Below, in pieces: positions 18,201 through 24,867 of a DNA stretch of 30,289 nt. Within the stretch, counting starts at the first letter, position 1; each line of letters starts with the position of its first letter. The notes below the pieces were generated by a model, which was not told the origin of the DNA, did no database searches, and saw only the letters and a list, made by a program, of their open reading frames with translations. The position numbers and the translations under genes are program-made. The DNA comes from JBCAWW01 sp039024315 (GTDB lineage: Bacteria; Bacteroidota; Bacteroidia; J057), in contig JBCCQN010000092.1 of the NCBI GenBank assembly GCA_039024315.1, forward strand, positions 1-30,289. Reading direction: 5' to 3'.

Positions 18201-19441
18201 AAAGGCTTTTCCCCATTTGCATCCTCAGAAAGCGAATGCTGCTTAGCAGGAAGGATGTACAGGCCTGAATTTGTTCCAATCCAGATTTTTCCATCCTTAT
18301 TCTTGAAAATCGCCCCAACATGATTCTCTTTTGAAAAGCTAGTTTCCCCTAGATACTGCCCGACATGAACAAAGGCTTTTCTCCTAAGATTGGTATAATT
18401 TACCCCAGAATGGGAACCTAGCCAGATTACACCAAAACGATCCTCAAGAAAACAGAGAACTCGATTACTCAATATACTCTGCGGATCCTGTTTGTTTTTG
18501 GAATAGCGAATTACATTGGGAGATCCCCGGTCGGCATCCGTAAAGTCCAGCATCAATAAGCCAATATTGGTGGAGCACCACAATCGCTGAAATTGGTCTT
18601 TATACAATTTTAAGACATTCACAGACGAACTATGAATCGGTATCGGATCTACTTGAAGTCCAGTATCCGCCTTTTTTACCCTCAATAGACGAAGATCGGT
18701 CCCCACCCAAAAGCATTCCCCGTCCTTAAAAAAACTTCTGATGAATTCGGCTTCCTCGAGCCCCAAATCTTCCTCACTATACAAGCGACGGAAAGAATTC
18801 TCCTTTTTCTCAAAGGTCCATATGTCTTTTGCACTAGTGTAGAAGTAGATGGTCCCTTCTGATGATAAAATATTTCGTATCTCCGCTTCCCCTTCTTGAC
18901 CAAAAATCTGCTCATGGAAATAACTATGGACATTTTGTAAACTACCATCTTGGTCGAGCGTTAATTTGCTAAGTCCTAAACCGGCTTGGTGAAGCCAAAT
19001 ATCCCCTTGCTCATCAATCACCATGTTTAGGATCGCTCGCTTAGGATTGGGGAGGGAAATGGCTTGGAATCGTAGTTTCGTGGGATCGAAGCGATACAAG
19101 CCTTTATTTTCAAAATAAATCCAAATAGAGCCCGATTTATCGACAAGCATAGTCTTTACCCGATTGCCCGGAGCAGAGTTCGGATCTTGTAAGTCGTATT
19201 TAAAGATTGAAATCTCATAGCCATCAAATCGATTTAGACCATTATTGGTTCCGATCCAGATGTATCCCAGTGAATCTTGTACAATGGTATTTACATTACT
19301 GTGAGAGAGATTATCATTAACCGAAATAGACTTAAAGCGATATGGCTGAGTACTAATATTTTGCCCCAAAGTGCTATTCCATCCAACTAGCATGATGAAT
19401 AAAAAAAGGCATTGAACGGTATTGAGGCGAAGATAGTCCAT
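15227..19441 (-). CDS. Hybrid two-component system regulator (sensor kinase, receiver and AraC output in one protein)
   Basis: 1404 residues. After a signal segment (to about residue 26) comes a long periplasmic sensor made of two-component-propeller repeats (for example GYIWIGTNNGLNRFDG, KIWIGTNSGLY), then a Y_Y_Y-type domain (YEYRLQGLNDEW, PPGDYTFQVRASNGDG). A membrane helix lies at about 819-840. The kinase part has H-box VSHELRTPL with H873 and ATPase blocks (NAFKFTHEG, DSGVGI, GTGIGLSL). The receiver has LLVEDN and phospho-acceptor D1200 in SDIMMPELDG. The C-terminus is an AraC-type helix-turn-helix (ITQVAYAVGFNDVKYFRKHFKK). Such proteins sense glycan breakdown products and activate nearby uptake loci, so the susC/susD genes just downstream are its likely target. 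All key residues are present. A perfect dyad sits 9 bases before its ATG. Confidence 0.95.
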   Translation of the reverse strand: MDYLRLNTVQCLFLFIMLVGWNSTLGQNISTQPYRFKSISVNDNLSHSNVNTIVQDSLGYIWIGTNNGLNRFDGYEISIFKYDLQDPNSAPGNRVKTMLVDKSGSIWIYFENKGLYRFDPTKLRFQAISLPNPKRAILNMVIDEQGDIWLHQAGLGLSKLTLDQDGSLQNVHSYFHEQIFGQEGEAEIRNILSSEGTIYFYTSAKDIWTFEKKENSFRRLYSEEDLGLEEAEFIRSFFKDGECFWVGTDLRLLRVKKADTGLQVDPIPIHSSSVNVLKLYKDQFQRLWCSTNIGLLMLDFTDADRGSPNVIRYSKNKQDPQSILSNRVLCFLEDRFGVIWLGSHSGVNYTNLRRKAFVHVGQYLGETSFSKENHVGAIFKNKDGKIWIGTNSGLYILPAKQHSLSEDANGEKPFYPIQSNINFIFQDSEEKIWIGINEGKFGYAKEENGELSIEYWKGSDPNRHPTTSQVKGMCEDHRGRLWITTRSDGLFVISEDRQEYIHIRHDPENPNSLSTNNLTVPYYDPLDSCVWVSSRDGGLNKIGLYPNDSLQFQHFTYDPNDSTSISSNHTWQVLRSQKGQLWIGTLGGGLNELIEEADGQIRFRRYITKDGLVDNDIECIAEDEAGNLWLAGIGLTKFIPNEGRFEHFDYQDGLQSNHFYVGAVHKDLQGLLYFGGVNGINIFDPDLIHSDSTLPKVYITGLKVNNERVEVGKEFNGRVVLQKPFSQSNSIRLNADETDIFFDFVGLQYASPQENQYEYRLQGLNDEWVQTKFPNLSANYSNIPPGDYTFQVRASNGDGVWNEAITSLPVYIAMPWFKTPLAFIAYAFIIILALFIFQKITQMQATLKNELLMAEKEQELNQAKLSFFTQVSHELRTPLTLIKGPLDELLLESSIKRNTQNKLEVIQKSTNRLLRLINQLLDFRKMETSNMSIKVAEGDFVKFVREVFIIFSQSSATKQIDFQFNSVKDHLALTFDRDKMEIVLMNLLSNAFKFTHEGSISVSIAFKGSEYEAGVFDKHKQLVDHYLVVEIRDSGVGIQEEELDKIFNPYYQVKHSSSLHSIGTGIGLSLVNGIIGLHKGDIAVKSIVGKGSVFILKLPFGKQHFSEEQLIPNFQNSEYIGHYLEQQNAAAQGVGPRDTYLTQLEARSRKFTILLVEDNPDLRAYLVSALKRHFTILEAANGQEGYEVALEETPDLIVSDIMMPELDGISMVQKIKSHELISYIPIILLTARTSNVFEQKGLITGAEDYITKPFDLNLLISKIFSFLKNRELLREFYRKQIFFEPIKEHQLSADEKLTHSAIQLIETHLDDPEFNVQKLAKLLSHSQSSLYRKIKETTDKTLVEFIRDVRLRKAAQLLSENELSITQVAYAVGFNDVKYFRKHFKKLYLLNPSEFREKTEKKLV

Positions 19442-19450
19442 GTCTTATCA

Positions 19451-19475
19451 ATAAGTTATATGAATTATAACTTAT
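19451..19475. promoter_or_regulatory. Perfect 10-bp dyad just upstream of the hybrid regulator start
   Basis: ATAAGTTATA-TGAAT-TATAACTTAT, with arms at 19451-19460 and 19466-19475. It ends 9 bases before the start codon (19441). It could be an operator for autoregulation or form an RNA hairpin near the ribosome-binding region. A partly overlapping direct repeat TTATATGAA (19456-19464 and 19472-19480) is also present. Confidence 0.55.
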
Positions 19476-19520
19476 ATGAAAGCCAATATGTACCCTGTTT
19501 GTTGGAAGATTTTATAGGAT

Positions 19521-19566
19521 CACCGCTGCGCGGAACGCTAATTCCTAGCGTTCTGCGAAGCAGGTG
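19521..19566. repeat. Inverted pair of mini-hairpin repeats (BIME-like)
   Basis: A minus-orientation copy at 19523-19540 (CCGC-TGC-GCGG, AACGCTA) and a plus-orientation copy at 19546-19563 (TAGCGTT, CTGC-GAA-GCAG) lie tail to tail, 5 bases apart. The flanks CACC and GGTG extend the pairing. Each copy can form its own mini-hairpin, or both can form one long imperfect hairpin. It sits in the 150-base leader region of the hybrid regulator gene. Confidence 0.8.
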
Positions 19567-19591
19567 TCCCCATCCGACCTATCATAAGTTC

Positions 19592-21418
19592 TCAATCATT
19601 GGCCGCTAGCAGTTGCACCCAGACTATCCAGTCCATTTGGTCTTCTGTAGGGGGAGTAGCGATTTTTAGATTGCCTTTAGCTAAGATTTTCTGTTCGTTT
19701 GCCGAAAACTCACCGGTACGAGGATTGAACCAGCGCAAAAGATATTTCCCCGAAAGACCCGGCAAAACAGTCTTTTCCTTCGGTCCCATCTTTTGGTAAA
19801 TCACAAACTGTTGTTCCCCCTTGGCAAGAATATAATCATCTGCCTCGGTCAACTGATCCATCGGCTCCATCTCCCAATAAGGGATTTCGTTTTGGGTGAA
19901 AAACTGCAAAGCATAACGACACTGATCCCACATCTTGTCTCTACTGCGCCAATCTTCGCAGGTCAAATCAGAATGCTCATGCTCATAGCCAAAATACCAT
20001 TCAATGCCCCAAGCGCCGGCCATCAAAGCGCCCCAAAGTGCGTTTTGTCTAGCATTATTATGCGCTGCATTGATCTTGTCTGGGACGAGTGAGTAGCGAT
20101 GATCTCCGGGTTCATCTACAGCATTGGCCCAAACTTTTTTTGCTGCTTTAGCCAATCCTCGCCACCTCAGTACCGCCTTATGCACATTGGCAAAATCCTC
20201 TCGATTGGTTTGTAGCGATAAGCCCGTGTACTTTGACTCCGGCCCGAGAAGGTCATAAAATTGTTGCCCATTATGGATGACAACATGATGCCGATAAGGG
20301 TCGTGATCATAAAAATACTGAGCGCAAGCCAGTCTTTGAGTAGTAGTTTGCCAAGGGGTAACCTCATTTTTCATCCACTTTCCATTTTCTTCCCCGATGT
20401 TCCAATTCAGGGCCAGATGATGTCCAAAACGAGCGATCAATTCCCGATAGTACAATTTTCTTTGTGGTCCAAGGTCCCCATTATCCAACAAGCCTTGATT
20501 TTCTACCTCTGAAGTCTTGAAATGTAGGAACATCCCTAATTTGTCAGCATGCTCAAATAGGATTTCCCACTGATCCAATTTGGAGACATCCATACGTTCA
20601 TAATTGTCGTAATGGACATAGGGGAATACATTTCGATCATCTCCCGCAATGTTTAAGGTCAAGAAAGAAAAGGCATTCAGTCCCTTTTCCGCTAGATAGT
20701 TGATCCCTCCGATCAAACCCTTGCCCTTACCATTTTGCCAAATCGGGTCTCCGGGCTGCCAGTCTTGCTCATGAGCCTCCCATTTTTTGACAAAATGATC
20801 CTTATGACCATCGATCTTAAAATCGCCATCAAAATCTGCATAAGCCAAAAGGTTTTCCGGTGCATCGACCCCTGCTTTTAAAAAATATTCGCCGTTTCCA
20901 GCAAACTGGAGGTAAGTCTTATTGACAAATTCAAGACGCCCTTTCCCTCTTAAATCTCGTCCACTTTTGTCCGTTTTTGTGATCGTAAAACGCCCTTTTT
21001 GACCATCCATATAGCCAGCGCTCTCTCCTGGACTGTTAAGGTCTGAAACCGCTACATTGCCTCCTTTACGAAAAGAGACTTCATACTCCCACTCTCCTGA
21101 TTCGTCCGGCGCAAAATGGACTTTCCAGATATTTCCCTTGCGAGCAGAGCTTTCGCCAGCATTCCCATCAGCGGCAAAGTAGCCAGGGACTACATAGGTT
21201 TTATTGGCAGAGTGGAAACGAACATCGAGCCTATAATTAAGAAAGGGATTATAAGTATGTAGTTCGCTTGTTTCCGGCCCTTCAAAACTAAGGGTGACTT
21301 TGTGCCATTCTTTTAATTCCCCGCTGATGTTTACTGCCGCAGCTGGAGCAGTATTGTCGTTTTGCGCCTTGAGTCCCAAGGCTGCAATTAGGATAAAGTA
21401 GCAGAGTAGATTTCGCAT
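19592..21418 (-). CDS. Secreted DUF5060-domain putative glycoside hydrolase
   Basis: 608 residues. The signal peptide MRNLLCYFILIAALGLKAQ has no lipobox. Residues about 30-120 form a DUF5060-like beta domain (GELKEWHKVTLSFEGP, SGEWEYEVSFRKGG). The middle looks like a TIM barrel with NWNIGEENG (E343/E344, acid/base candidate) and WANAVDEPGD (E436, nucleophile candidate). The C-terminal 90 residues (YLLRWFNPRTGEF) resemble the beta domain named putative collagen-binding in similar enzymes. It probably cleaves a plant or algal polysaccharide. The catalytic residues are inferred from position, not from a recognised family assignment. It lies upstream of the hybrid regulator on the same strand, consistent with one locus. 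Confidence 0.75.
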   Translation of the reverse strand: MRNLLCYFILIAALGLKAQNDNTAPAAAVNISGELKEWHKVTLSFEGPETSELHTYNPFLNYRLDVRFHSANKTYVVPGYFAADGNAGESSARKGNIWKVHFAPDESGEWEYEVSFRKGGNVAVSDLNSPGESAGYMDGQKGRFTITKTDKSGRDLRGKGRLEFVNKTYLQFAGNGEYFLKAGVDAPENLLAYADFDGDFKIDGHKDHFVKKWEAHEQDWQPGDPIWQNGKGKGLIGGINYLAEKGLNAFSFLTLNIAGDDRNVFPYVHYDNYERMDVSKLDQWEILFEHADKLGMFLHFKTSEVENQGLLDNGDLGPQRKLYYRELIARFGHHLALNWNIGEENGKWMKNEVTPWQTTTQRLACAQYFYDHDPYRHHVVIHNGQQFYDLLGPESKYTGLSLQTNREDFANVHKAVLRWRGLAKAAKKVWANAVDEPGDHRYSLVPDKINAAHNNARQNALWGALMAGAWGIEWYFGYEHEHSDLTCEDWRSRDKMWDQCRYALQFFTQNEIPYWEMEPMDQLTEADDYILAKGEQQFVIYQKMGPKEKTVLPGLSGKYLLRWFNPRTGEFSANEQKILAKGNLKIATPPTEDQMDWIVWVQLLAAND

Positions 21419-21518
21419 ATGTTTCGGTATTTGATCGATCTTTTGTCTTATTGCCTTTTCTGGAGGCTACGTTCCACTTGTCATTTTTAAACGCAAGAGG
21501 GTCGCCTAAAAATTAGGT

Positions 21519-21558
21519 AAAAAACATGAGCCAGCCCGAAAAAATCGAACTGACTCAT
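21519..21558 (-). terminator. Rho-independent terminator of the serine hydrolase gene
   Basis: On the minus strand ATGAGTCAGTTCGA-loop TTTTT-TCGGGCTGGCTCAT pairs over 14 bp with three T.G pairs, followed by G and TTTTTT. It lies about 55 bases past the stop codon and separates this gene from the DUF5060 gene. Confidence 0.8.
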
Positions 21559-21610
21559 ATTACTATGCTAAATTTAAACCTCTAAAAATTTATTGACTCC
21601 TTCACTCCTA

Positions 21611-22753
21611 TTAGTTGGACCAAGCGTCATCATAAGCGTTTTGTAGCAAGCTGCGGTCGTCGCCAGCTTCGTGAGAGCGGCAATTGATCATGATGGTGGC
21701 TTCCACATTGTTGGGAAATACCATAGTGCGAGTGTTGACGCCGCGACCACTACTGATCCAATCTCCACCGTGGTGTAGGTAAGTTCCCTGATCGCCATTG
21801 CTATCATGTAAGCCTACGTCTTCGCTAAAGAAGAGGTCATAGAATGGTTGTGGCAAGTATCCGTCTAAGTGGCGAGCGTGGGCCATTACCGAAGAGATCT
21901 CGTTGGCCGATAGATAGAGACCAAATGCTCCAGGTCCTTTGGTAAAGCTACCTGTGATCCAAGGCGCTTGATTGAGATCTGAGTAGTTGTAGAAATACAC
22001 AGGATTGGTACGACTTGGGAATAGAGGATCATGTGTTACTTGGGCCGGAATCAAAACCTTGCTTTTCATCAAGTTCATGAAGATATCTTTGGTCAACTGA
22101 TCGAGATTGTCATCATCATTGGCAAAAGAAGCCTCATTGAGCAAGTTGCCAGAGTGAATATAGGCCGTTACGATGCGTAGAGCGCTATAATTGGCATTGT
22201 TGTAAGAGTATTTGCCTTTGTCGGCCTGATTGACGCCAAGAGCTACCCAATCTTTAATATCGTCATAAACATTGCCTGAGTTAAGGATACCAGAGCGGTG
22301 TTCAAGTAACTGACGTAGGGTGATATCGTTGAGACTTGGATGTACCGTCCAATGCGTAGGCAAAAACTGTACAAATGGAATGTCAATGTCCTGCATACCC
22401 TTGCCATCCATGGTTTTGAATAGGGTCAGAGCAGTGATAGGCTTGGTAACACTCGCGATATGCATGCGAGAAGTATGACTCATTTCAATGCCTGTCTGAT
22501 AGTCTGGGCTCGTTCCTGGCATGACGGCAAAACCTCCTGCACCTTCACGAGCGGCATTGCCGTTGAGGCCGATAGAGTAGGAGTAGCCAGTTACTTTTCC
22601 GTCTAGGGCTTCGATGATATTGGCTTCAAATTGATCCATGGAGAAGCTTGGGCCGGGTTGCTTGATGTCGTCGATTACGACTTGTTCGCAGGCAGTAAGA
22701 CTAAGGGCGAGAAGGGCAACTAATGAGAAGATAAACTGTGTGAACCGTTTCAT
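21611..22753 (-). CDS. Serine hydrolase of the beta-lactamase/D-Ala-D-Ala peptidase superfamily, lipoprotein
   Basis: 380 residues. The lipoprotein signal ends in LTAC (C22). Class C-type motifs are present: S101-V-T-K104 (SxxK, within HIASVTKPITALTL), Y184-N-N186 (YxN) and HHGGDW near the C-terminus in the place of the KTG-like motif. The length fits the PF00144 family, whose members include D-Ala-D-Ala carboxypeptidases, esterases and, rarely, true beta-lactamases. Function here is open: peptidoglycan turnover, or removal of ester groups from a glycan given the neighbouring locus. A strong terminator follows it, so it is probably a separate transcription unit. It is divergent from the beta-propeller gene, with 250 bases between starts. 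Confidence 0.85.
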   Translation of the reverse strand: MKRFTQFIFSLVALLALSLTACEQVVIDDIKQPGPSFSMDQFEANIIEALDGKVTGYSYSIGLNGNAAREGAGGFAVMPGTSPDYQTGIEMSHTSRMHIASVTKPITALTLFKTMDGKGMQDIDIPFVQFLPTHWTVHPSLNDITLRQLLEHRSGILNSGNVYDDIKDWVALGVNQADKGKYSYNNANYSALRIVTAYIHSGNLLNEASFANDDDNLDQLTKDIFMNLMKSKVLIPAQVTHDPLFPSRTNPVYFYNYSDLNQAPWITGSFTKGPGAFGLYLSANEISSVMAHARHLDGYLPQPFYDLFFSEDVGLHDSNGDQGTYLHHGGDWISSGRGVNTRTMVFPNNVEATIMINCRSHEAGDDRSLLQNAYDDAWSN

Positions 22754-23003
22754 AATATTAGGGTGTTTGATGTTGTTATCAATGTTAAATTCACCCCTTT
22801 AGTCGTAGCCTCTAGCTGGTCGATCAACACTTTTTTAGATTTTTTTTCTAGGGGTATGAATACACTTGTTTGTCAAAGCTTCACGCTTGTACATTTGCGG
22901 GCTCATTTTGCAGCCACTTTGGCTCACTTCCGTTTATAAATACTGACACCGAGATGCAGCCTTTTGAGACTTGGCTTGTATTTGTACCATAACGACAAGA
23001 TTC
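22754..23003. other. Divergent intergenic region
   Basis: 250 bases between the serine hydrolase and beta-propeller starts. It must hold both promoters. It has AT-rich stretches (TTTTTTAGATTTTTTTTC near 22830) but no clear reading frame, repeat or recognisable promoter consensus. Confidence 0.4.
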
Positions 23004-24017
23004 ATGACCCGCAACGCTTTCATCACCACATTCTTGATTTGCATAAGCTTTTCGCTAGGCTTGGCCCAGACGATCCGTCCCTTGCAAACTGGTTTGATCT
23101 CAGACAGTAGCTATTATGATATTGCCGCCATCGGCAACGGCCTGTTTTGGGCTGCTGGCGAAAATGGCCTACTCAAAGAAATTGATAGCGATGGTAACAC
23201 CCGCAGCTTAGCGTTCCCCGAAGGGGAGGTCAACCTCCTCAAAATCGTACCTACTGCAGATGCGATCTTTATTGGTGGCGACCAAGGGATGATCTTTCGT
23301 TATGATCGCCGCACGGAGACTTTTGAGCGCTCCTTCTTTGGTAAGACTTTTGCCAAACGCTGCTTCTATGATATGATGGTGATGGACGACGGTACCTTAC
23401 TTGTCGCCGGAGGAAATCAAAAAATCGCCAAAGCTGGTAAGACTTTACCTAAAGGCTTTATTGCCAAAGTGGATCCTAGCTTGCAGTTTGGGCCGGAAAT
23501 CGTCTGGGAAAGCGCCGTACACTTTGTTTGGTCGCTTGAGCGTCCCGGCGATGAAAGTGTAGAATACATCGCCGCTGCCTACAGTGGTATCCAAACTACT
23601 ATCCTTTCCAGCATCAATGGCGCGACTACTTGGCAGAAAAAAGGCCACGTGCCTGCCTTGGTTCACCATCTTCACTGGACGGGAGAAGAAATCTATTATA
23701 GTGGCGTAAAAAACCCCTTCTTTAGCAGCAATGGGCGCGTCGGCAAGCTCAACGGAGATAAAATTGAACTCGTAGACGAAGGCTGTGTTTGGTCTTTGCT
23801 CGAGCTCAACGGCAAACTTCACGGCTTGACCTTCAATGGTAGTATTGCCGAGTTAGAACCTGTCAGCGCCACCGTAACTAAGCGCTACCGTCCTACTACC
23901 TTCTCACTCTATGAGGCCGTAGCGATCGATGATCAGCGTGCCTTGATCGTGGGACATGGACAGCAATTGTTCTTAATGGATTTGAGCGCTTCTGCTGATA
24001 CGGAGCTTTCTAAGTAG
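23004..24017 (+). CDS. Secreted beta-propeller-like protein of unknown function
   Basis: 337 residues from the ATG at 23004. A TTG reading from 22971 adds eleven residues before a clear signal peptide (MTRNAFITTFLICISFSLGLAQ). The mature protein consists of about 40-50-residue beta units with IGNGLFWAAGENGLL, DAIFIGGDQGMIFRYD, DGTLLVAGGNQKIAK and QRALIVGHGQQLFLMD, which is the rhythm of a beta-propeller. No catalytic motif and no sorting tail are seen. A mini-hairpin repeat of the CCCC/GGGG type lies inside the gene (23208-23222), and another copy starts three bases after the stop codon. A structural or binding role outside the cytoplasm is likely, but this is inference. Confidence 0.7.
   Translation: MTRNAFITTFLICISFSLGLAQTIRPLQTGLISDSSYYDIAAIGNGLFWAAGENGLLKEIDSDGNTRSLAFPEGEVNLLKIVPTADAIFIGGDQGMIFRYDRRTETFERSFFGKTFAKRCFYDMMVMDDGTLLVAGGNQKIAKAGKTLPKGFIAKVDPSLQFGPEIVWESAVHFVWSLERPGDESVEYIAAAYSGIQTTILSSINGATTWQKKGHVPALVHHLHWTGEEIYYSGVKNPFFSSNGRVGKLNGDKIELVDEGCVWSLLELNGKLHGLTFNGSIAELEPVSATVTKRYRPTTFSLYEAVAIDDQRALIVGHGQQLFLMDLSASADTELSK
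23208..23222 (+). repeat. Mini-hairpin repeat-like copy inside the beta-propeller gene (CCCC/GGGG stem)
   Basis: TTAGCGTT then CCCC-GAA-GGGG (the last stem bases run to 23225). It keeps the AGCGTT lead and GAA triloop with a compensated stem. It is read in frame as L-A-F-P-E-G. It could be chance, but it fits the family rule. Confidence 0.5.
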
Positions 24018-24019
24018 GG

Positions 24020-24037
24020 CTGCTGCGCAGAACGCTT
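24020..24037 (-). repeat. Mini-hairpin repeat copy directly after a stop codon
   Basis: CTGCTGCGCAGAACGCTT, stem CTGC/GCAG on the minus strand with GCA loop, beginning three bases after the beta-propeller stop codon. Confidence 0.75.
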
Positions 24038-24085
24038 GTTTCTTGGCAAGCTCATTTTGAAAAGGCAATAGAATAACTCCTCAGA

Positions 24086-24114
24086 TTGTCTTCCTGAGCT
24101 CCGTCGAAGGATCT
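24086..24114 (+). repeat. GTC..CTGAGCTCCGTCGAAGGATCT-type dispersed intergenic repeat
   Basis: TTGTCTTCCTGAGCTCCG followed by TCGAAGGATCT. From general knowledge, closely similar strings (CCTGAGCTTGTCGAAGGATC) recur between genes in many bacterial genomes. A single copy here is a degenerate member. Confidence 0.5.
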
Positions 24115-24125
24115 TTATTTACTCC

Positions 24126-24144
24126 CTGCTGCGCAGAACGCTTA
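24126..24144 (-). repeat. Mini-hairpin repeat copy
   Basis: CTGCTGCGCAGAACGCTTA, identical to the copy at 848-866, here 7 bases before the AT-rich element. Confidence 0.75.
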
Positions 24145-24150
24145 TCTCTT

Positions 24151-24184
24151 TTAAGTACTTAGACAATAGTATTTAGTATTAAGA
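24151..24184 (+). repeat. AT-rich dispersed repeat, copy B
   Basis: 34 bases starting TTAAGTACTTAGACAATAG, matching 6250-6283 at 32 of 34 positions. The following 80 bases stay AT-rich and include AAATACTTTCTACTCAATAC, which recalls (in reverse complement) 7965-8006. Confidence 0.7.
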
Positions 24185-24267
24185 AGACACTGAGAAATTT
24201 GGATAAAGGAAGCGCATTTTTCTCTGTACTAAATACTTTCTACTCAATACTTTGTAGTACAGAAAAT

Positions 24268-24293
24268 AAAAAAGGCGACTCATTGGGTCGCCT
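24268..24293 (-). terminator. Terminator of nuoC, possibly bidirectional
   Basis: On the minus strand AGGCGACCC-AAT-GAGTCGCCT pairs over 9 bp (one T.G), followed by TTTTTTATTTTC. On the plus strand the stem is followed by ATATTTTT, so it may also end transcripts from the beta-propeller gene. Confidence 0.8.
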
Positions 24294-24317
24294 ATATTTT
24301 TATCATCAAAGCAAAGC

Positions 24318-24821
24318 TTATTTGTACTGCTTTGGCGGATCTTTTTCTGGTAACTCAATTGAGCCGGGAATTCCTAGTAGAGGGAATTCCTTGCGCAAAG
24401 GATAATACTCATAATCTTCTGGCATGAACATACGACGAAGATCTGGATGTCCAGTAAATTTGATACCGTACATATCAAATACTTCCCGCTCAAACCAATC
24501 AGCAGATTTCCAGAGCGTAGTGATCGTATCAACCACAGGATTGTCCTCTTCTACCCGACAGCATACTCTTAATCTTTGCTTGCCTTCGAGGCTCACGATA
24601 TTGTATGCTACTTCAAAGCGAAGGTCATCGGTATAGTGGTCTGAGCCAGTAATATCGGCGAGGTAGTTGAAGTTAAACTGCGTTTTGAAGGTTTTGATTA
24701 CCTCAACGATATGCTCAGCTTTGACTTCAATCGTCATCTCGTTGGCATAGCCACGGACTTCAACGATATAATCCTGAATCGTACTGCTTTTGATTGTATC
24801 CAGAAAGGTATTTTCAGCCAT
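24318..24821 (-). CDS. nuoC: NADH-quinone oxidoreductase subunit C (30 kDa subunit)
   Basis: 167 residues. The C-terminal half carries the family signature: SADWFEREVFDMYGIKFTGHPDLRRMFMPEDY in pieces, then YPLRKEFPL. NuoC is part of the peripheral arm of respiratory complex I near the quinone site. It is not fused to NuoD and is full length. Its neighbours are unusual: pyrE lies upstream (46-base gap) and a terminator follows directly, with no nuoA, B or D in reach. Either the complex I genes are scattered in this genome or this is a relocated or extra copy. Assignment is firm; how it is expressed with the rest of the complex is unknown. Confidence 0.93.
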   Translation of the reverse strand: MAENTFLDTIKSSTIQDYIVEVRGYANEMTIEVKAEHIVEVIKTFKTQFNFNYLADITGSDHYTDDLRFEVAYNIVSLEGKQRLRVCCRVEEDNPVVDTITTLWKSADWFEREVFDMYGIKFTGHPDLRRMFMPEDYEYYPLRKEFPLLGIPGSIELPEKDPPKQYK

Positions 24822-24867
24822 TAGAGTCGGTTTCTAATTCTAACCAGTAAATCTATTCCTTGTTTGC

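Larger units (their letters stand above)
24018..24267. other. Repeat-rich gene-free stretch
   Basis: Between the beta-propeller stop and the nuoC terminator. It holds two mini-hairpin copies, one GTCGAAGG-type repeat and one AT-rich element, each listed separately, and no credible gene. Confidence 0.6.

Noticed and set aside
21611..22753. Calling the serine hydrolase an antibiotic-resistance beta-lactamase
   Set aside because: It has SxxK and YxN, but these are shared by peptidases and esterases of the superfamily, and nothing specific to resistance enzymes is visible.
23208..23225. Treating TTCCCCGAAGGGGA as a simple coding coincidence
   Set aside because: Kept as a low-confidence family member because the AGCGTT lead and GAA loop are also present, but chance cannot be excluded.
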